From JBLHGU01 sp047615875 (lineage in GTDB: Bacteria; Pseudomonadota; Gammaproteobacteria; Arenicellales; CAJQKF01), in NCBI GenBank assembly GCA_047615875.1, contig JBLHGU010000013.1:1-52804 (forward strand): 52,804 nucleotides of DNA. The letters run 5' to 3'. Of this stretch, positions 8,773 through 18,297 are shown one piece after another. The first letter of the stretch is position 1, and every line of letters starts with the position of its first letter. The notes under the pieces are model-generated. The model did no database searches. It was not told where the DNA came from and saw nothing but the letters and a program-made list of their open reading frames with translations. The translations under genes were made by a program, and so were the position numbers.

Positions 8773-8798
8773 AAAACCCCGATTTGTAGGAAACTGGC

Positions 8799-11700
8799 TC
8801 AGCTATTAAGCTCCAGCTGCAGAGTAGGATCGCCAGCCAAACCATGGCTTTCCGTTGTCGTAAGCTCGGTTATATTCGCCACCAGGTCGTCAAGCCGATA
8901 AGGTTTAGTCATATAGCCGGTCGCACCATTAGCCAAAGCCTGGTCGCGATGCCGGCTACCTGAACGAGACGTAATGATTAAAATAGGAATTGCGGACAAG
9001 TTATCGTCCGCCCGTAGGCGTCGGGTTAACTCAAAACCATCCATACGAGGCATTTCCAGATCCACGAGCATAATATCCGGAATGGCGTGACGTAACTGTT
9101 CAAGAGCATCCACACCATCTTTAGCCAGAATTACTTCGAAGCCATTATTCTGCAAATCACGACCCATTACATTTCGCACTGTCAACGAGTCGTCCACCAC
9201 CATAACGGTTTTGTTTTCAGATGAACTTGAACTCACTGCACGATATTCATCTGCCTGTACTGAAATTTGCCTGTTTTGCCACAAATCACCGACATCCAGA
9301 ATAAGCACGATACTTCCATCACCCAGTAGCGTTACGCTGCCAAAGCCTGGAATATTCTGCAATTGTTTACCCAGTGGTTTAACGACAACTTCTCGGGTAT
9401 CAGAAACCGACTCAACTCTCAGACCAATTTCTCGTAAACCTGCTCGAACAACAATCACGCTGGCTGTGCGTTTATCTTTATCCGAAAATGGCAAACCCAG
9501 TCGATTAGCAAGATTTAATAAGGGAATCTTCTTATCGTTATAGAGCATTTGAGCATCGGCGTCTTTATTACCCGGCAACAAATCTGCCACAGGTACACGT
9601 AGAACGTTGAAAATCAGTCGGGCCGGAAGCGCGAACATTTGCTCACCGGCATAAACAAGCAACGCATGACTTATAGCCAGTGTGACCGGCAAGCGCATGC
9701 GGAAAGTAGTATTCTTGCCACTCACTGAGTGCACAGTAATAGAGCCACCTAATTGACGTACCATTTCACTAACAACATCCATGCCAACACCACGACCAGA
9801 TACCTGAGTTAATTCAGACGCTGTTGACAGGCCTGGTGTTGCGAGGACAACCATTAGCTCATCGTCGGACAGCTCCTGACCCGGTAGTAAAATCCCACTA
9901 GCCCTGGCTTTCTGTTCAATAGCGGTGCGATTGACGCCACGTCCATCGTCACTAAATTCAATCAAGATGTCATTACCATCCTGCTCCATGTTTATGCGCA
10001 AGCGGCCTTCTACTGGTTTGCCGGCCGCAACCCGTTCCTCGGCTCCTTCTATCCCATGGGCAATGGCATTACGAATCATATGCTCAAATGCCACTGATAT
10101 TTGGTCCAGCACCTTACGATCGATTTCCACTAACTCACCGTGGATCGTAAGAGCCGCACTTCGCCCCAGATCCCGGCCAGTTTGTCTCGACAAATGGCGT
10201 AACCTCGGGACGATACTGGCAAACGCAACCATTCGCGTGCGAAGCAATCCTTCTTGTAAGCCATCACTTATGTGGCTTTGTTGTTGCAACGTATTTTCTG
10301 CGTCACCGGCAAATTCTGTCAGACCAGCCTGAATTGCAATCAAATCATTGAGGTTATCACTCAAGCCCCTAGCCAGAGTTTGCAAACGGGAAAAACGATC
10401 CATTTCTAGTGGGTCGAAATCTATAGCATTATTATCTTCGCGAAATTGTTCACTAGTCGCTATCATTTGAGATTCAGCCTCGATCTCAAGATCACGGAGT
10501 TGATCCCGGAATAACCGAACATTACCACTCAACTCACCAAGATTGCTCTTAACCATGGAAATCTGCTGTTGCAAGCGCGATCGCAGAATACTCACTTCGC
10601 CGGCATAGTTTACTAATTCATCAAGCACTTCTGTACTAACACGCACTGCACGTACTTCAGCACCGCCACCTACTGATAAATCTGCTCGTTGATTTTCACT
10701 CAAAGATAAAGATGGTGTAACAGCAGGCAACAACTCTGCGTCAACAACGGCATCAAATAACGGCGACATTGCCTCGCTAGTCCCGCTACCGTCAAAAGAT
10801 AAAACTTTTATATTGAGCCGATCAATGTCATCAGCCATTAATTGTTGCGAGGAAGAAACCACAACTGAGGATAGATCACGAAATTCCTGTAGCAATGAAA
10901 CCAGTGACGTGTCGGCATTTTGAACGAGTTCGTTGTTTTCTAATAGAGTTTCTGTATTGTGACCAAGATCTCCAAGCAACGTCCAACCGATAGCTCTCGC
11001 CCCACCCTTAAAGGTATGCAATTCCCGTCGCAGGCTGGAAAGTATCGCGGTTGATATCCCATTTTTCTCGATCTGTTGAACAGACGAGTCGAATCGATCC
11101 AATATTTCAGCAGCCTCTTCTTTAAACGCTTCAAGCAATTCATCATCTTCATCGATGGCAGGGTGGTATGCTGGGATATCTATAGCTGTAACATCCTTTG
11201 TTACAGACTTTGTTACAGAAATTTCGCTGGGACTAAACTTAGGCTCATCCCCTTTCACAAAGCGAAGCCTTTCGCCCATAGCCACCGCTAACTCATCAAA
11301 CTGTAGAGCCATATCAGTTGGTAGACGGTTTGCATCATCCAGCTTGTTCATAGCAAAGCGGAAAAGTCGGCCACACTGGTCTAGCAATACCAGATCTACC
11401 TCTTCAAGTCTCGCCCCATGTTCGTTGCTAAAGCCCAGCAAACTATCCAGCGCATTAGCAGACTCCGCCATGCTGGTAAGCCCTACAGATCTTAAAACTC
11501 CTTTAAGGGTATGTGTCGTTCTAAGCAAGTCTTCGGTTATAGTCCATTCACCCATGGATGCACGAGCATCAGCAACCGCTGATGAAATCAATGAAATATG
11601 GCCTTCCATTTCCAATCGAAAAACACTATTAACATCATCCCCAGCATCTGCCGGCATGGGGCTGGACTGGGCAAAAGTCACCTCCGGCAATGGTGGTGGA

Positions 11701-14144
11701 GTATCAGATCTCCATTCTCTCTGTTTTTGTATTGATGAAAATTCCTCACCAACACTTACTTCTGTCGACTGTTCAAACGCGCTTTTCTGGTCAGATCTAG
11801 ATCTTGTAAGCTGTTCTGCCTGACGTTTCCAATGTATTAACTCTGCAGGGTGTTCCGGATTCGCCGTTGCTATATAGCTTTTCAGTTCCTGCCACGCACT
11901 AAAGACAAATTTTCTTACCTCTTCGTCAGGCGTTAAACCTTCTTCCAGGTAGTCGGTTAACAACTCTTCCACATACCAGGATAACTCCGAAACTGCCTTA
12001 GCCTGAACAAAACGACCACTGCCTTTTAAGGTATGGAAACAGCGTCGTAAATCTTTAAGAGTCGCATTATCGACAGATTCATTAAGCCACTTCCCAGCGT
12101 ATTTTTCCAGTTGCTCGCCAACTTCGGTCGCTTCTTCAAAAAACATTGCAACGAATTCGTCGTCATCCACGGCCGATGTATCAATATGACTTCCCGACTG
12201 ATCCAATGGCAAGTTAACCACAGGTTCAGACTCAGGTTGTTCAGGAAAATCAATTTCCAGAACTTCCCTTGTTACCGCAAAACTCGTTTTCAGTGGCGAA
12301 TGCTTTTGCGAGAGATTTGATGAAACGGGCGCCCTATCAGCATCGACATCCAATTCGAATTTCCCAGCGCTCGAGGAATCTTCCAGCTTGATAGTCTCAT
12401 GTGATGTAGATGTGCTTAATTCTCTGATAGCGCGTTCAATCGCACTACCCAGGACTTGAATACCACCACTCTGGCCCAATGAATCTGCCACCGCAGATAA
12501 TGTACCAACAGCCATTGCCATAGCATCCAGTGACCGATTTGAGGGATCAACCCCCTGCTCAACTACTGAGGACACAAACTCTCTAAGTTTCTCCGCCAGA
12601 ATCGCACCGTCTGCCTGCTCGAGTATCTCCAGAGTCCCTTCGACCCTCTTCAAATGACCATCGACACTTCTTAATGTAGAAACCGAAGCATGCTTACTCG
12701 CGACCCTCTCCAAATTATGCTCTACATATTGCAATTCACTACGGACTTCTGTCGCAGCCGCTCGAGTCACTTCCTGGCCGCCACCACCTGACGCAAGATT
12801 AACCGGTCCTGACGCTTGAACATCGAGTTCCGAAGAATCTGAGCTGGAAATCTTAACCAGCTCTTGGATAGTAGACTCAGCTTGATGACGCCACTCCACA
12901 CCAGGTCTGATCTGACCACTAGCGCTGTCCTGAATAAATAATAACGCTCCGGCCATCTGTAGCGAAACCTGGTCCAGATTTGTGATACTTCCTCGCCTTA
13001 AACCTGAGACTATACCTCTAGTAGCCTCTAGCAGATCCTCGACCGCTTTAAGCTCATTTCGTTGTGCGGCAATTTTCAATGCTTCAAGCCGGCTACCAAG
13101 GCGATCTAGAACTTCTCCGGAATATCCCTGGGGAGAAAAATACCGGGCAAGGAGATTCTGTGCCGAGTTCAACTCTGTATCTGCCTCGATACCAAATGTA
13201 ACCATAGACTTTGCCATTTGCTCAACACTAGGCAAACCTAGATCATTGGCAGAAGAAACCCAGGCATCCAAGCTAAAGCTTGTTTTAATTTTTTCAACAA
13301 TTTTGCTTGAGCTTGGCGAGTAGGCAAGAACAAGCAAAATTCGTTTAATTAACTCGTCTGGCGGAGCATGGCGACTACCAGTCTGAGATTTTTCCTTTAT
13401 TAGCTTTAGTTGCTCATTCAAACGGGCAAATATAAGGCGGGTTTCATCATTCGGCTGATGAGCACCATCCAGCATCGCTTCACTTAAACCAGATGCGATC
13501 CACCAAAGCTGTCGCAGCGAGCCACGTCGTTCAATACCAATCAAATTAGAGAATACTTTGCCAAAATCCTGTATAGCGGCACGATCTTGGGAATCTCGTA
13601 ACCAGGCTAGCAATGAACGTTCGAATCTCGACCGAAGGTCATCAACCAATTTGACAAACATTTCAGGACCAAGCTTTGCACGCTTGCTCGCATCTGGTGG
13701 ACGAGAAGACAAATCGGGACTGAAAAGTTCGAATTCTGAAATACTTGGTTCGTTCTGCACGCCTCTCAAATTATTTATTGCTGGCACTAACTGCAATGGT
13801 GAGGGAATTGGCGGATTTTGCAGAGCTTCCAAATAATTGGAGACATCATCTATTGAACGCTTCAGGACGTTATGAATATCCCCACTCCAGAGCATTCCAC
13901 CATCTGAAACTTTGAGAACCAGATTTTCAGATTCTTGAACCAGGCGCGCCAGCCCATCTAGTTCAACCATCGACAAAGTGCCATGAATCTGGTGTAAATG
14001 TGTCGCACACATGCGAATTGCGGATAAATCCTGGGTATTATCCGTATAGTTGTCCAGTGCACCCTTCGCTTGGGTCGCGGTATCCTCGATTTCGGATTTT
14101 ACCCAGCCCAGGGTCCCCGAATCGATGGTAGGCAGTGTGCTCAT
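8799..14144 (-). CDS. chpA: Pil-Chp hybrid histidine kinase ChpA (PilL)
   Basis: This 1781-residue CheA-type hybrid kinase sits at the core of the Pil-Chp system that controls twitching motility. Phosphotransfer sites occur in order: a degenerate HQIHG at residue ~51, FHTLKG near 704, THTLKG near 878 and LHTFKG near 1042. Then come the CheA dimerisation region (~1150-1290), the ATPase with IRNAIAHGIE (~1353), DDGRGV and GRGVGMDVV, and a CheW-like domain (~1490-1620). A C-terminal receiver has VVDDSLTVRN (~1646) and acceptor LVDLEMP (~1691). Fewer canonical HPt sites are visible than in Pseudomonas ChpA; between residues 60 and 650 the sequence is helical and has no HxxKG. It is last in pilG-H-I-J-chpA, 22 bp after pilJ. 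Confidence 0.93.
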   Translation of the reverse strand: MSTLPTIDSGTLGWVKSEIEDTATQAKGALDNYTDNTQDLSAIRMCATHLHQIHGTLSMVELDGLARLVQESENLVLKVSDGGMLWSGDIHNVLKRSIDDVSNYLEALQNPPIPSPLQLVPAINNLRGVQNEPSISEFELFSPDLSSRPPDASKRAKLGPEMFVKLVDDLRSRFERSLLAWLRDSQDRAAIQDFGKVFSNLIGIERRGSLRQLWWIASGLSEAMLDGAHQPNDETRLIFARLNEQLKLIKEKSQTGSRHAPPDELIKRILLVLAYSPSSSKIVEKIKTSFSLDAWVSSANDLGLPSVEQMAKSMVTFGIEADTELNSAQNLLARYFSPQGYSGEVLDRLGSRLEALKIAAQRNELKAVEDLLEATRGIVSGLRRGSITNLDQVSLQMAGALLFIQDSASGQIRPGVEWRHQAESTIQELVKISSSDSSELDVQASGPVNLASGGGGQEVTRAAATEVRSELQYVEHNLERVASKHASVSTLRSVDGHLKRVEGTLEILEQADGAILAEKLREFVSSVVEQGVDPSNRSLDAMAMAVGTLSAVADSLGQSGGIQVLGSAIERAIRELSTSTSHETIKLEDSSSAGKFELDVDADRAPVSSNLSQKHSPLKTSFAVTREVLEIDFPEQPESEPVVNLPLDQSGSHIDTSAVDDDEFVAMFFEEATEVGEQLEKYAGKWLNESVDNATLKDLRRCFHTLKGSGRFVQAKAVSELSWYVEELLTDYLEEGLTPDEEVRKFVFSAWQELKSYIATANPEHPAELIHWKRQAEQLTRSRSDQKSAFEQSTEVSVGEEFSSIQKQREWRSDTPPPLPEVTFAQSSPMPADAGDDVNSVFRLEMEGHISLISSAVADARASMGEWTITEDLLRTTHTLKGVLRSVGLTSMAESANALDSLLGFSNEHGARLEEVDLVLLDQCGRLFRFAMNKLDDANRLPTDMALQFDELAVAMGERLRFVKGDEPKFSPSEISVTKSVTKDVTAIDIPAYHPAIDEDDELLEAFKEEAAEILDRFDSSVQQIEKNGISTAILSSLRRELHTFKGGARAIGWTLLGDLGHNTETLLENNELVQNADTSLVSLLQEFRDLSSVVVSSSQQLMADDIDRLNIKVLSFDGSGTSEAMSPLFDAVVDAELLPAVTPSLSLSENQRADLSVGGGAEVRAVRVSTEVLDELVNYAGEVSILRSRLQQQISMVKSNLGELSGNVRLFRDQLRDLEIEAESQMIATSEQFREDNNAIDFDPLEMDRFSRLQTLARGLSDNLNDLIAIQAGLTEFAGDAENTLQQQSHISDGLQEGLLRTRMVAFASIVPRLRHLSRQTGRDLGRSAALTIHGELVEIDRKVLDQISVAFEHMIRNAIAHGIEGAEERVAAGKPVEGRLRINMEQDGNDILIEFSDDGRGVNRTAIEQKARASGILLPGQELSDDELMVVLATPGLSTASELTQVSGRGVGMDVVSEMVRQLGGSITVHSVSGKNTTFRMRLPVTLAISHALLVYAGEQMFALPARLIFNVLRVPVADLLPGNKDADAQMLYNDKKIPLLNLANRLGLPFSDKDKRTASVIVVRAGLREIGLRVESVSDTREVVVKPLGKQLQNIPGFGSVTLLGDGSIVLILDVGDLWQNRQISVQADEYRAVSSSSSENKTVMVVDDSLTVRNVMGRDLQNNGFEVILAKDGVDALEQLRHAIPDIMLVDLEMPRMDGFELTRRLRADDNLSAIPILIITSRSGSRHRDQALANGATGYMTKPYRLDDLVANITELTTTESHGLAGDPTLQLELNS

Positions 14145-14166
14145 AAGTACGACAGGTTGTGGTCAG

Positions 14167-16407
14167 TTACACCTTAAATCCCGAAACCGATTCGAGCAAC
14201 TCTTGGGCAACCCGATCCAGATTACTAATTGATTGCGCGGTTGAGCGAACACCCTGCACCGCATTCTCTGTAGATTGCCGAATCGACTCTATTCGAGTGG
14301 AAACTTCCGTAGCAGTCTGCGAATGCTGCATTGTCTTCTGGGCAGTTTCCTGAATTAGGTTAGTTAGTTGGTCAGATTCCCGCTCTATTTCACCTAGTGC
14401 CCGCCCTGCAGCGTCAGCCAGATTGGTGCCTTCAACCACCTCACGCGTGGCTTGTTCCATAGACGTCACTGCATCGTTGGTATCACGTTGTATCGTGTTC
14501 ACTAACTCGGTAATTTGACGCGAAGCCTGGCCCGAACGATCAGCCAAACGCTGCACTTCATCTGCCACAACAGCAAATCCACGACCAGCTTCACCGGCCA
14601 TGGCTGCCTGAATTGAAGCATTCAGAGACAGCACGTTGGTTTGCTCAGCGATATCTGTAATCAGTGAAACGATATCATTAATCTGTTGGGAGCTTTCACC
14701 AAGACGCTTAATTCGCTTTGCCGTCTCCTGAATCTGCTGACGCATGTCGTTCATTCCTTGAATCGTTTGTCTAACCGAAGCAGCACCTCGCTTGGCAACT
14801 TCACGAGAGCTACTGGCAACATCCATGAACTGATTTGCCTCAGCCGACAATTCCGCCATGGACTGAGCCATGGAACGGATTTCAGTAGTAGCAATATTAA
14901 TAGCCTGCAATTGCTGCTCGGCTGACTTGGTTAGTTCGCCAGTAGTACTACGAGAATCTCGGGTCTCCTGCCCTACTGCACGAGCTGCTTCGTTGATACG
15001 CAGGACCAGTTCACGCATTTCTTCAACAGCGAAATTCACCGAATCGGCAATCGCACCAGTTACTTGATCAGTTACCTCAGCCTGTATAGTCAAATCACCA
15101 TCAGCAAGATCACTCATCTCGTCCAGCAATTTCATAATTGCTTCCTGGGTTTGCTGATTAGCCTCGGTGCTTGTGCGAACCTGGGTCTGGGCTTTACCCA
15201 GCACTAGTCTTAACAGAGCAAGAAGAAACACCACACTGAGTGCACCAAAAAACCACGGTGACCATCTTATGATTGCCGTCGATGCTACTGGACCTGCTAA
15301 CATCGCCAATGGTTCCCCTATATAGGGGACCGGGGTTGAATCTGCTATAGATCGCACCAAACTCTGCGAGGCCTGTAATAATTTATCTGAGCCACCAGCC
15401 AGATTTCTCGCCGCCTGCTGAGTGCCAAAAAAGCTTGCCACATCACTCAATATCTGCTCTACAGCAGAGGAAACTTCCTGATACGTGCTTCGTGTACTAT
15501 CAAGCTTTGCTCGCACAGCGGGAGACACTTTGGAATCCAGAACTCTGAGAGTACGACCAAATAATCTGAGGTCTCGTCCAAACTGGGTTGCCGCCACTTC
15601 GGCACCGGGCTCACCTAGCACAAACTCATTTACTGACGCTCTGATTCGTTGTGTCAGTGTTCGCTGTCGTCCGGCTAAATTAATTAAAGTTGAATCTGCG
15701 TTCTCCAGAACCAACGCTTCAACAACTTCGTCTGATTGAGCCAATAGCAGAGGCACGACATTATTAATACGATCACGAGAACTTCGAACATTAGCAATTG
15801 ATTGCTGATTATTTACCACCTGACTAGTAGCGTCATCTAACGGAGCCCATACCGCTGCAAGACTATCGAGTTGAACCTGTGACACGGCACTCAACGCCTG
15901 AACATCAATCGCCGCATCTCCTGACTTGAGCGAACGAAGCACTCCTTTAACCGCTGCCTGAGAATCTTCCAAACCTGGAAATGCAGAACTGTCACCTAAT
16001 GTCGCCTCTCGGGCCTGCCTGGACAAGCGCTGAGAAAGCATCAATAATCTTGAACCAATTTCAATCTGACGAGCTTGAATTGAGCTACGTTCCGCATCAA
16101 TTACCAGTGCTCCGACAACTACAGCTAGTGATATTACTAGTAAAACTACAAAAACCAGGGCAGACGAGACTCCGGATCGACGTTTGCGCCGGCTTTCTGT
16201 TCGCGCTGGCGTGGACCGTTCTGGCTGTATCGAAATTACGGACCCATTTGGTTCTGCCTGACTTTGCGACAGATTTCGAAATATTTCGCTAAAATCATCG
16301 GCAGCAGGAGTTGCTCCAGGTATAGGACTTGATGGGTCATCGGTGAGTTTGATACCCAGATTTCTTTCCAACTCACTGATAGAGTCATTTTGATTGGTAA
16401 TAGCCAT
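14167..16407 (-). CDS. pilJ: Methyl-accepting chemotaxis protein PilJ
   Basis: This 746-residue transmembrane receptor feeds the Pil-Chp kinase. The cytoplasmic N-terminus (~75 aa) is followed by a first membrane segment (SALVFVVLLVISLAVVVGAL, ~80-100), a PilJ-type helical periplasmic region and a second membrane segment (WSPWFFGALSVVFLLALLRL, ~380-400). HAMP-like and signalling helices follow. The conserved hairpin tip includes DIAEQTNVLSLNASIQAA, then GRGFAVVADEVQRLADR, the kinase- and CheW-binding region. The ~75-residue tail before TM1 agrees with PilJ rather than ordinary MCPs. ATG 16407 is used. A small hairpin lies between pilI and pilJ. Confidence 0.93.
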   Translation of the reverse strand: MAITNQNDSISELERNLGIKLTDDPSSPIPGATPAADDFSEIFRNLSQSQAEPNGSVISIQPERSTPARTESRRKRRSGVSSALVFVVLLVISLAVVVGALVIDAERSSIQARQIEIGSRLLMLSQRLSRQAREATLGDSSAFPGLEDSQAAVKGVLRSLKSGDAAIDVQALSAVSQVQLDSLAAVWAPLDDATSQVVNNQQSIANVRSSRDRINNVVPLLLAQSDEVVEALVLENADSTLINLAGRQRTLTQRIRASVNEFVLGEPGAEVAATQFGRDLRLFGRTLRVLDSKVSPAVRAKLDSTRSTYQEVSSAVEQILSDVASFFGTQQAARNLAGGSDKLLQASQSLVRSIADSTPVPYIGEPLAMLAGPVASTAIIRWSPWFFGALSVVFLLALLRLVLGKAQTQVRTSTEANQQTQEAIMKLLDEMSDLADGDLTIQAEVTDQVTGAIADSVNFAVEEMRELVLRINEAARAVGQETRDSRSTTGELTKSAEQQLQAINIATTEIRSMAQSMAELSAEANQFMDVASSSREVAKRGAASVRQTIQGMNDMRQQIQETAKRIKRLGESSQQINDIVSLITDIAEQTNVLSLNASIQAAMAGEAGRGFAVVADEVQRLADRSGQASRQITELVNTIQRDTNDAVTSMEQATREVVEGTNLADAAGRALGEIERESDQLTNLIQETAQKTMQHSQTATEVSTRIESIRQSTENAVQGVRSTAQSISNLDRVAQELLESVSGFKV

Positions 16408-16499
16408 ATCGCTTACTCAGTTAAACCGCCAATTCATAATTTATCCACAATGCGAGACAACTCCGGCCCCATCACCCTCGTAAGATTATTTTCTATTTT

Positions 16500-16518
16500 A
16501 TCGTTTACCACAAACGAT
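16500..16518 (-). other. Short hairpin after pilI
   Basis: Arms atcgttt (16500-16506) and aaacgat (16512-16518) form a perfect 7-bp stem with a 5-nt loop directly after the pilI stop. The following minus-strand bases are AAAATAG, so it is not a standard terminator. It may protect mRNA ends or tune the pilI:pilJ ratio. Confidence 0.4.
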
Positions 16519-16519
16519 C

Positions 16520-17062
16520 TTAAAGCGGAGCTATTTTCACCCGACTTGCATCCTGAAATCGGTCATCACGAACCAATGCCCCCACATCCAATACAATCCA
16601 TTCAGCATCATCTGAATGGATTGTCTCAGTAAAATAATCGGAGTTTTGTACGGCAATACCGGTTGCTGGAGATCTTGGCTGATCTTCCGCAAAAACCTTA
16701 AGGCCGGTCACATCATTAACCAACAAACAGGAGTTTAACCCACCGTCCGAGAGTACCACAATTCGCGCATCCCGACTTAGTCTGGTCTCCACCCCTCCGA
16801 TCAGAACAGAAAGATCAACCACAGTATATAGTTGACCTCTAAGATTTGTTAAACCCCTAACCCAGGGATGCGTCAAAGGCACTGGTGTTATGTTTTCGCA
16901 AACTGCCAACTCGACGATATTATTAATTGGCACCAAAATTGGCACATCACCGGCCTGCAGGGAGAGGGCTCGCCAGAGGTTCTCCTGACCGGTGGTTTCG
17001 TTGTGCTGCGCCTCAAGTAACCGACGGGTATGCTCTAAAGCACCCTGACGCCCTTCAGACAC
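16520..17062 (-). CDS. pilI: CheW-like adaptor PilI
   Basis: This 180-residue CheW-domain protein couples the receptor PilJ to the kinase ChpA. The body shows a CheW pattern: DVPILVPINNIVELAV, then HPWVRGLTNLRGQLYTVVDLS at the five-stranded barrel, RIVVLSDG and WIVLDVGALV. The start is GTG 17062, which overlaps the last 8 bases of pilH, so translation is probably coupled. The order pilG-pilH-pilI-pilJ-chpA is the usual one. Confidence 0.9.
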   Translation of the reverse strand: MSEGRQGALEHTRRLLEAQHNETTGQENLWRALSLQAGDVPILVPINNIVELAVCENITPVPLTHPWVRGLTNLRGQLYTVVDLSVLIGGVETRLSRDARIVVLSDGGLNSCLLVNDVTGLKVFAEDQPRSPATGIAVQNSDYFTETIHSDDAEWIVLDVGALVRDDRFQDASRVKIAPL

Positions 17063-17426
17063 TAGATAATTCTCGAATTTTATTAATCAACAATGATTCC
17101 GATACCGGTTTAACAATGTAGTCCACAGCACCCTGACGCATACCCCAGGCACGATCAGTCACCTCGTCTTTCGACGACACAATAACCACTGGTATCGATT
17201 TCGTCTCCGGGTCCCTGTTTAATTTCCGTGTAGCCTGAAAACCATTCATACCAGGCATAACTACATCCATCAAAATCAAATCGGGCAATTGAGACTTAGC
17301 TATACTTATGCCCTGCTCGCCGTTATTAGCAGTAATAACTTCCAACCCATGTTTTTTTAAAAACCCGCTGATGAAATGCTGCTCAGTGGGAGAATCGTCC
17401 ACTATCAGTACTTTTTCAATCGCCAT
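17055..17426 (-). CDS. pilH: Single-domain response regulator PilH
   Basis: This 123-residue CheY-like receiver is one of two Pil-Chp output regulators and is linked in Pseudomonas to pilus retraction control. Receiver residues are present: the acidic pair in VLIVDDSPTEQHF, phospho-acceptor Asp in LILMDVVMPGMNGFQ, Ser in VIVSSKDE and Lys in YIVKPVSE. The TEQH motif after the acidic pair is characteristic of PilH. No output domain follows. It overlaps pilI by 8 bp and is separated from pilG by 124 bp that include a hairpin. Confidence 0.92.
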   Translation of the reverse strand: MAIEKVLIVDDSPTEQHFISGFLKKHGLEVITANNGEQGISIAKSQLPDLILMDVVMPGMNGFQATRKLNRDPETKSIPVVIVSSKDEVTDRAWGMRQGAVDYIVKPVSESLLINKIRELSSV

Positions 17427-17482
17427 TTAATCGTCCCCATCGCTAACTTTATTGGACAAAATGCCTTTGCCATAATGTATTC

Positions 17483-17509
17483 CAATCCATGCTCCGCTTC
17501 AATGGATTG
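17483..17509 (-). other. Hairpin in the pilG-pilH spacer
   Basis: caatccat (17483-17490) and atggattg (17502-17509) form a perfect 8-bp stem with an 11-nt loop. There is no T-run after it on the minus strand. It lies mid-way between pilG and pilH and could be an mRNA-processing or stability element. Confidence 0.4.
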
Positions 17510-17550
17510 TTGTCGATATAATAATCAGAAATTAATATTTGGTAAAACAG

Positions 17551-17991
17551 TTAATAGTCTTCGTCACTAAATTCCTCCACTGACATTTCTAGTGCCGGAA
17601 TTATCGAACCCTGATCCACCTTATTAGGCACGCCTGCGTATCTGAACACCGCATTCAGTAAATCCTCCTTACTGAATGGTTTATTTATATGATCCTCTGC
17701 GCCCACGATTCTGCCCCGCGCACGATCGAACAACCCGTCCTTACTAGATAGCATGACAACTGGAATTTCACGAAATTTACGATTACGCTTCAACAGCGCG
17801 CACGCCTGATAACCATCCAGGCGGGGCATAATTATATCGATGAATATTAAATCCGGATGATGATCGTTTACAGTAGACATCGCTGAAAAGCCATCCTCGG
17901 CAGTGTACACATCATAACCGGCTTTGCTTAAGACAGACTGTGCCGCCATCCTAACCGTGTTACTGTCATCAATCACCATGATTTTCGTCAT
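17551..17991 (-). CDS. pilG: Response regulator PilG
   Basis: This 146-residue CheY-like receiver is the first gene of the Pil-Chp operon. In Pseudomonas PilG promotes pilus extension and cAMP production. Visible receiver residues are MVIDDSNTVRMAAQ at the N-terminus, acceptor Asp in LIFIDIIMPRLDGYQ, Ser in VMLSSKDGLFDRARG and Lys in HINKPFSKEDL. An acidic ~20-residue tail follows the domain. ATG 17991 is preceded on the minus strand by a good -10-like TATAAT. Elsewhere gshB commonly lies upstream of pilG; here no gene is found before tonB. Confidence 0.92.
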   Translation of the reverse strand: MTKIMVIDDSNTVRMAAQSVLSKAGYDVYTAEDGFSAMSTVNDHHPDLIFIDIIMPRLDGYQACALLKRNRKFREIPVVMLSSKDGLFDRARGRIVGAEDHINKPFSKEDLLNAVFRYAGVPNKVDQGSIIPALEMSVEEFSDEDY

Positions 17992-18297
17992 AACTTTACT
18001 TTTAAAATCAAATATAAGCGGGGTAAATTATATAAATAACATTACAATTGTACCCTGAATCCGCAGAACATACCCCGGTGTTTGCGTTAGCTCAATTGAT
18101 TCTAACCCCAAAAGCGGGTATATAGTTTCGCCAACTGAATTTTGTACTGCATAAATTCATTATTCAGACGGGACGTTAACTAAAGTGTAAGTTTTGGCTT
18201 GATTCTCTTCTCTATTTTCTCAAGCTGGCGAACTCTCGGGTAACATATTTGTTAAAATCACTACCCGCTTGAGATACCATCTATCGACAATGATTTT
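17992..18297. promoter_or_regulatory. Divergent control region between pilG and tonB
   Basis: This 306-bp stretch holds no gene. For pilG (minus strand) there is a perfect TATAAT at 18027-18032, but I find no good -35 at 16-18 bp. Ahead of tonB a bulged inverted repeat joins ctcaagc (18219-18225) plus cgggta (18237-18242) to tacccgcttgag (18262-18273), enclosing a TAAAAT. The glutathione synthetase gene usual at this place in relatives is missing. Confidence 0.4.
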
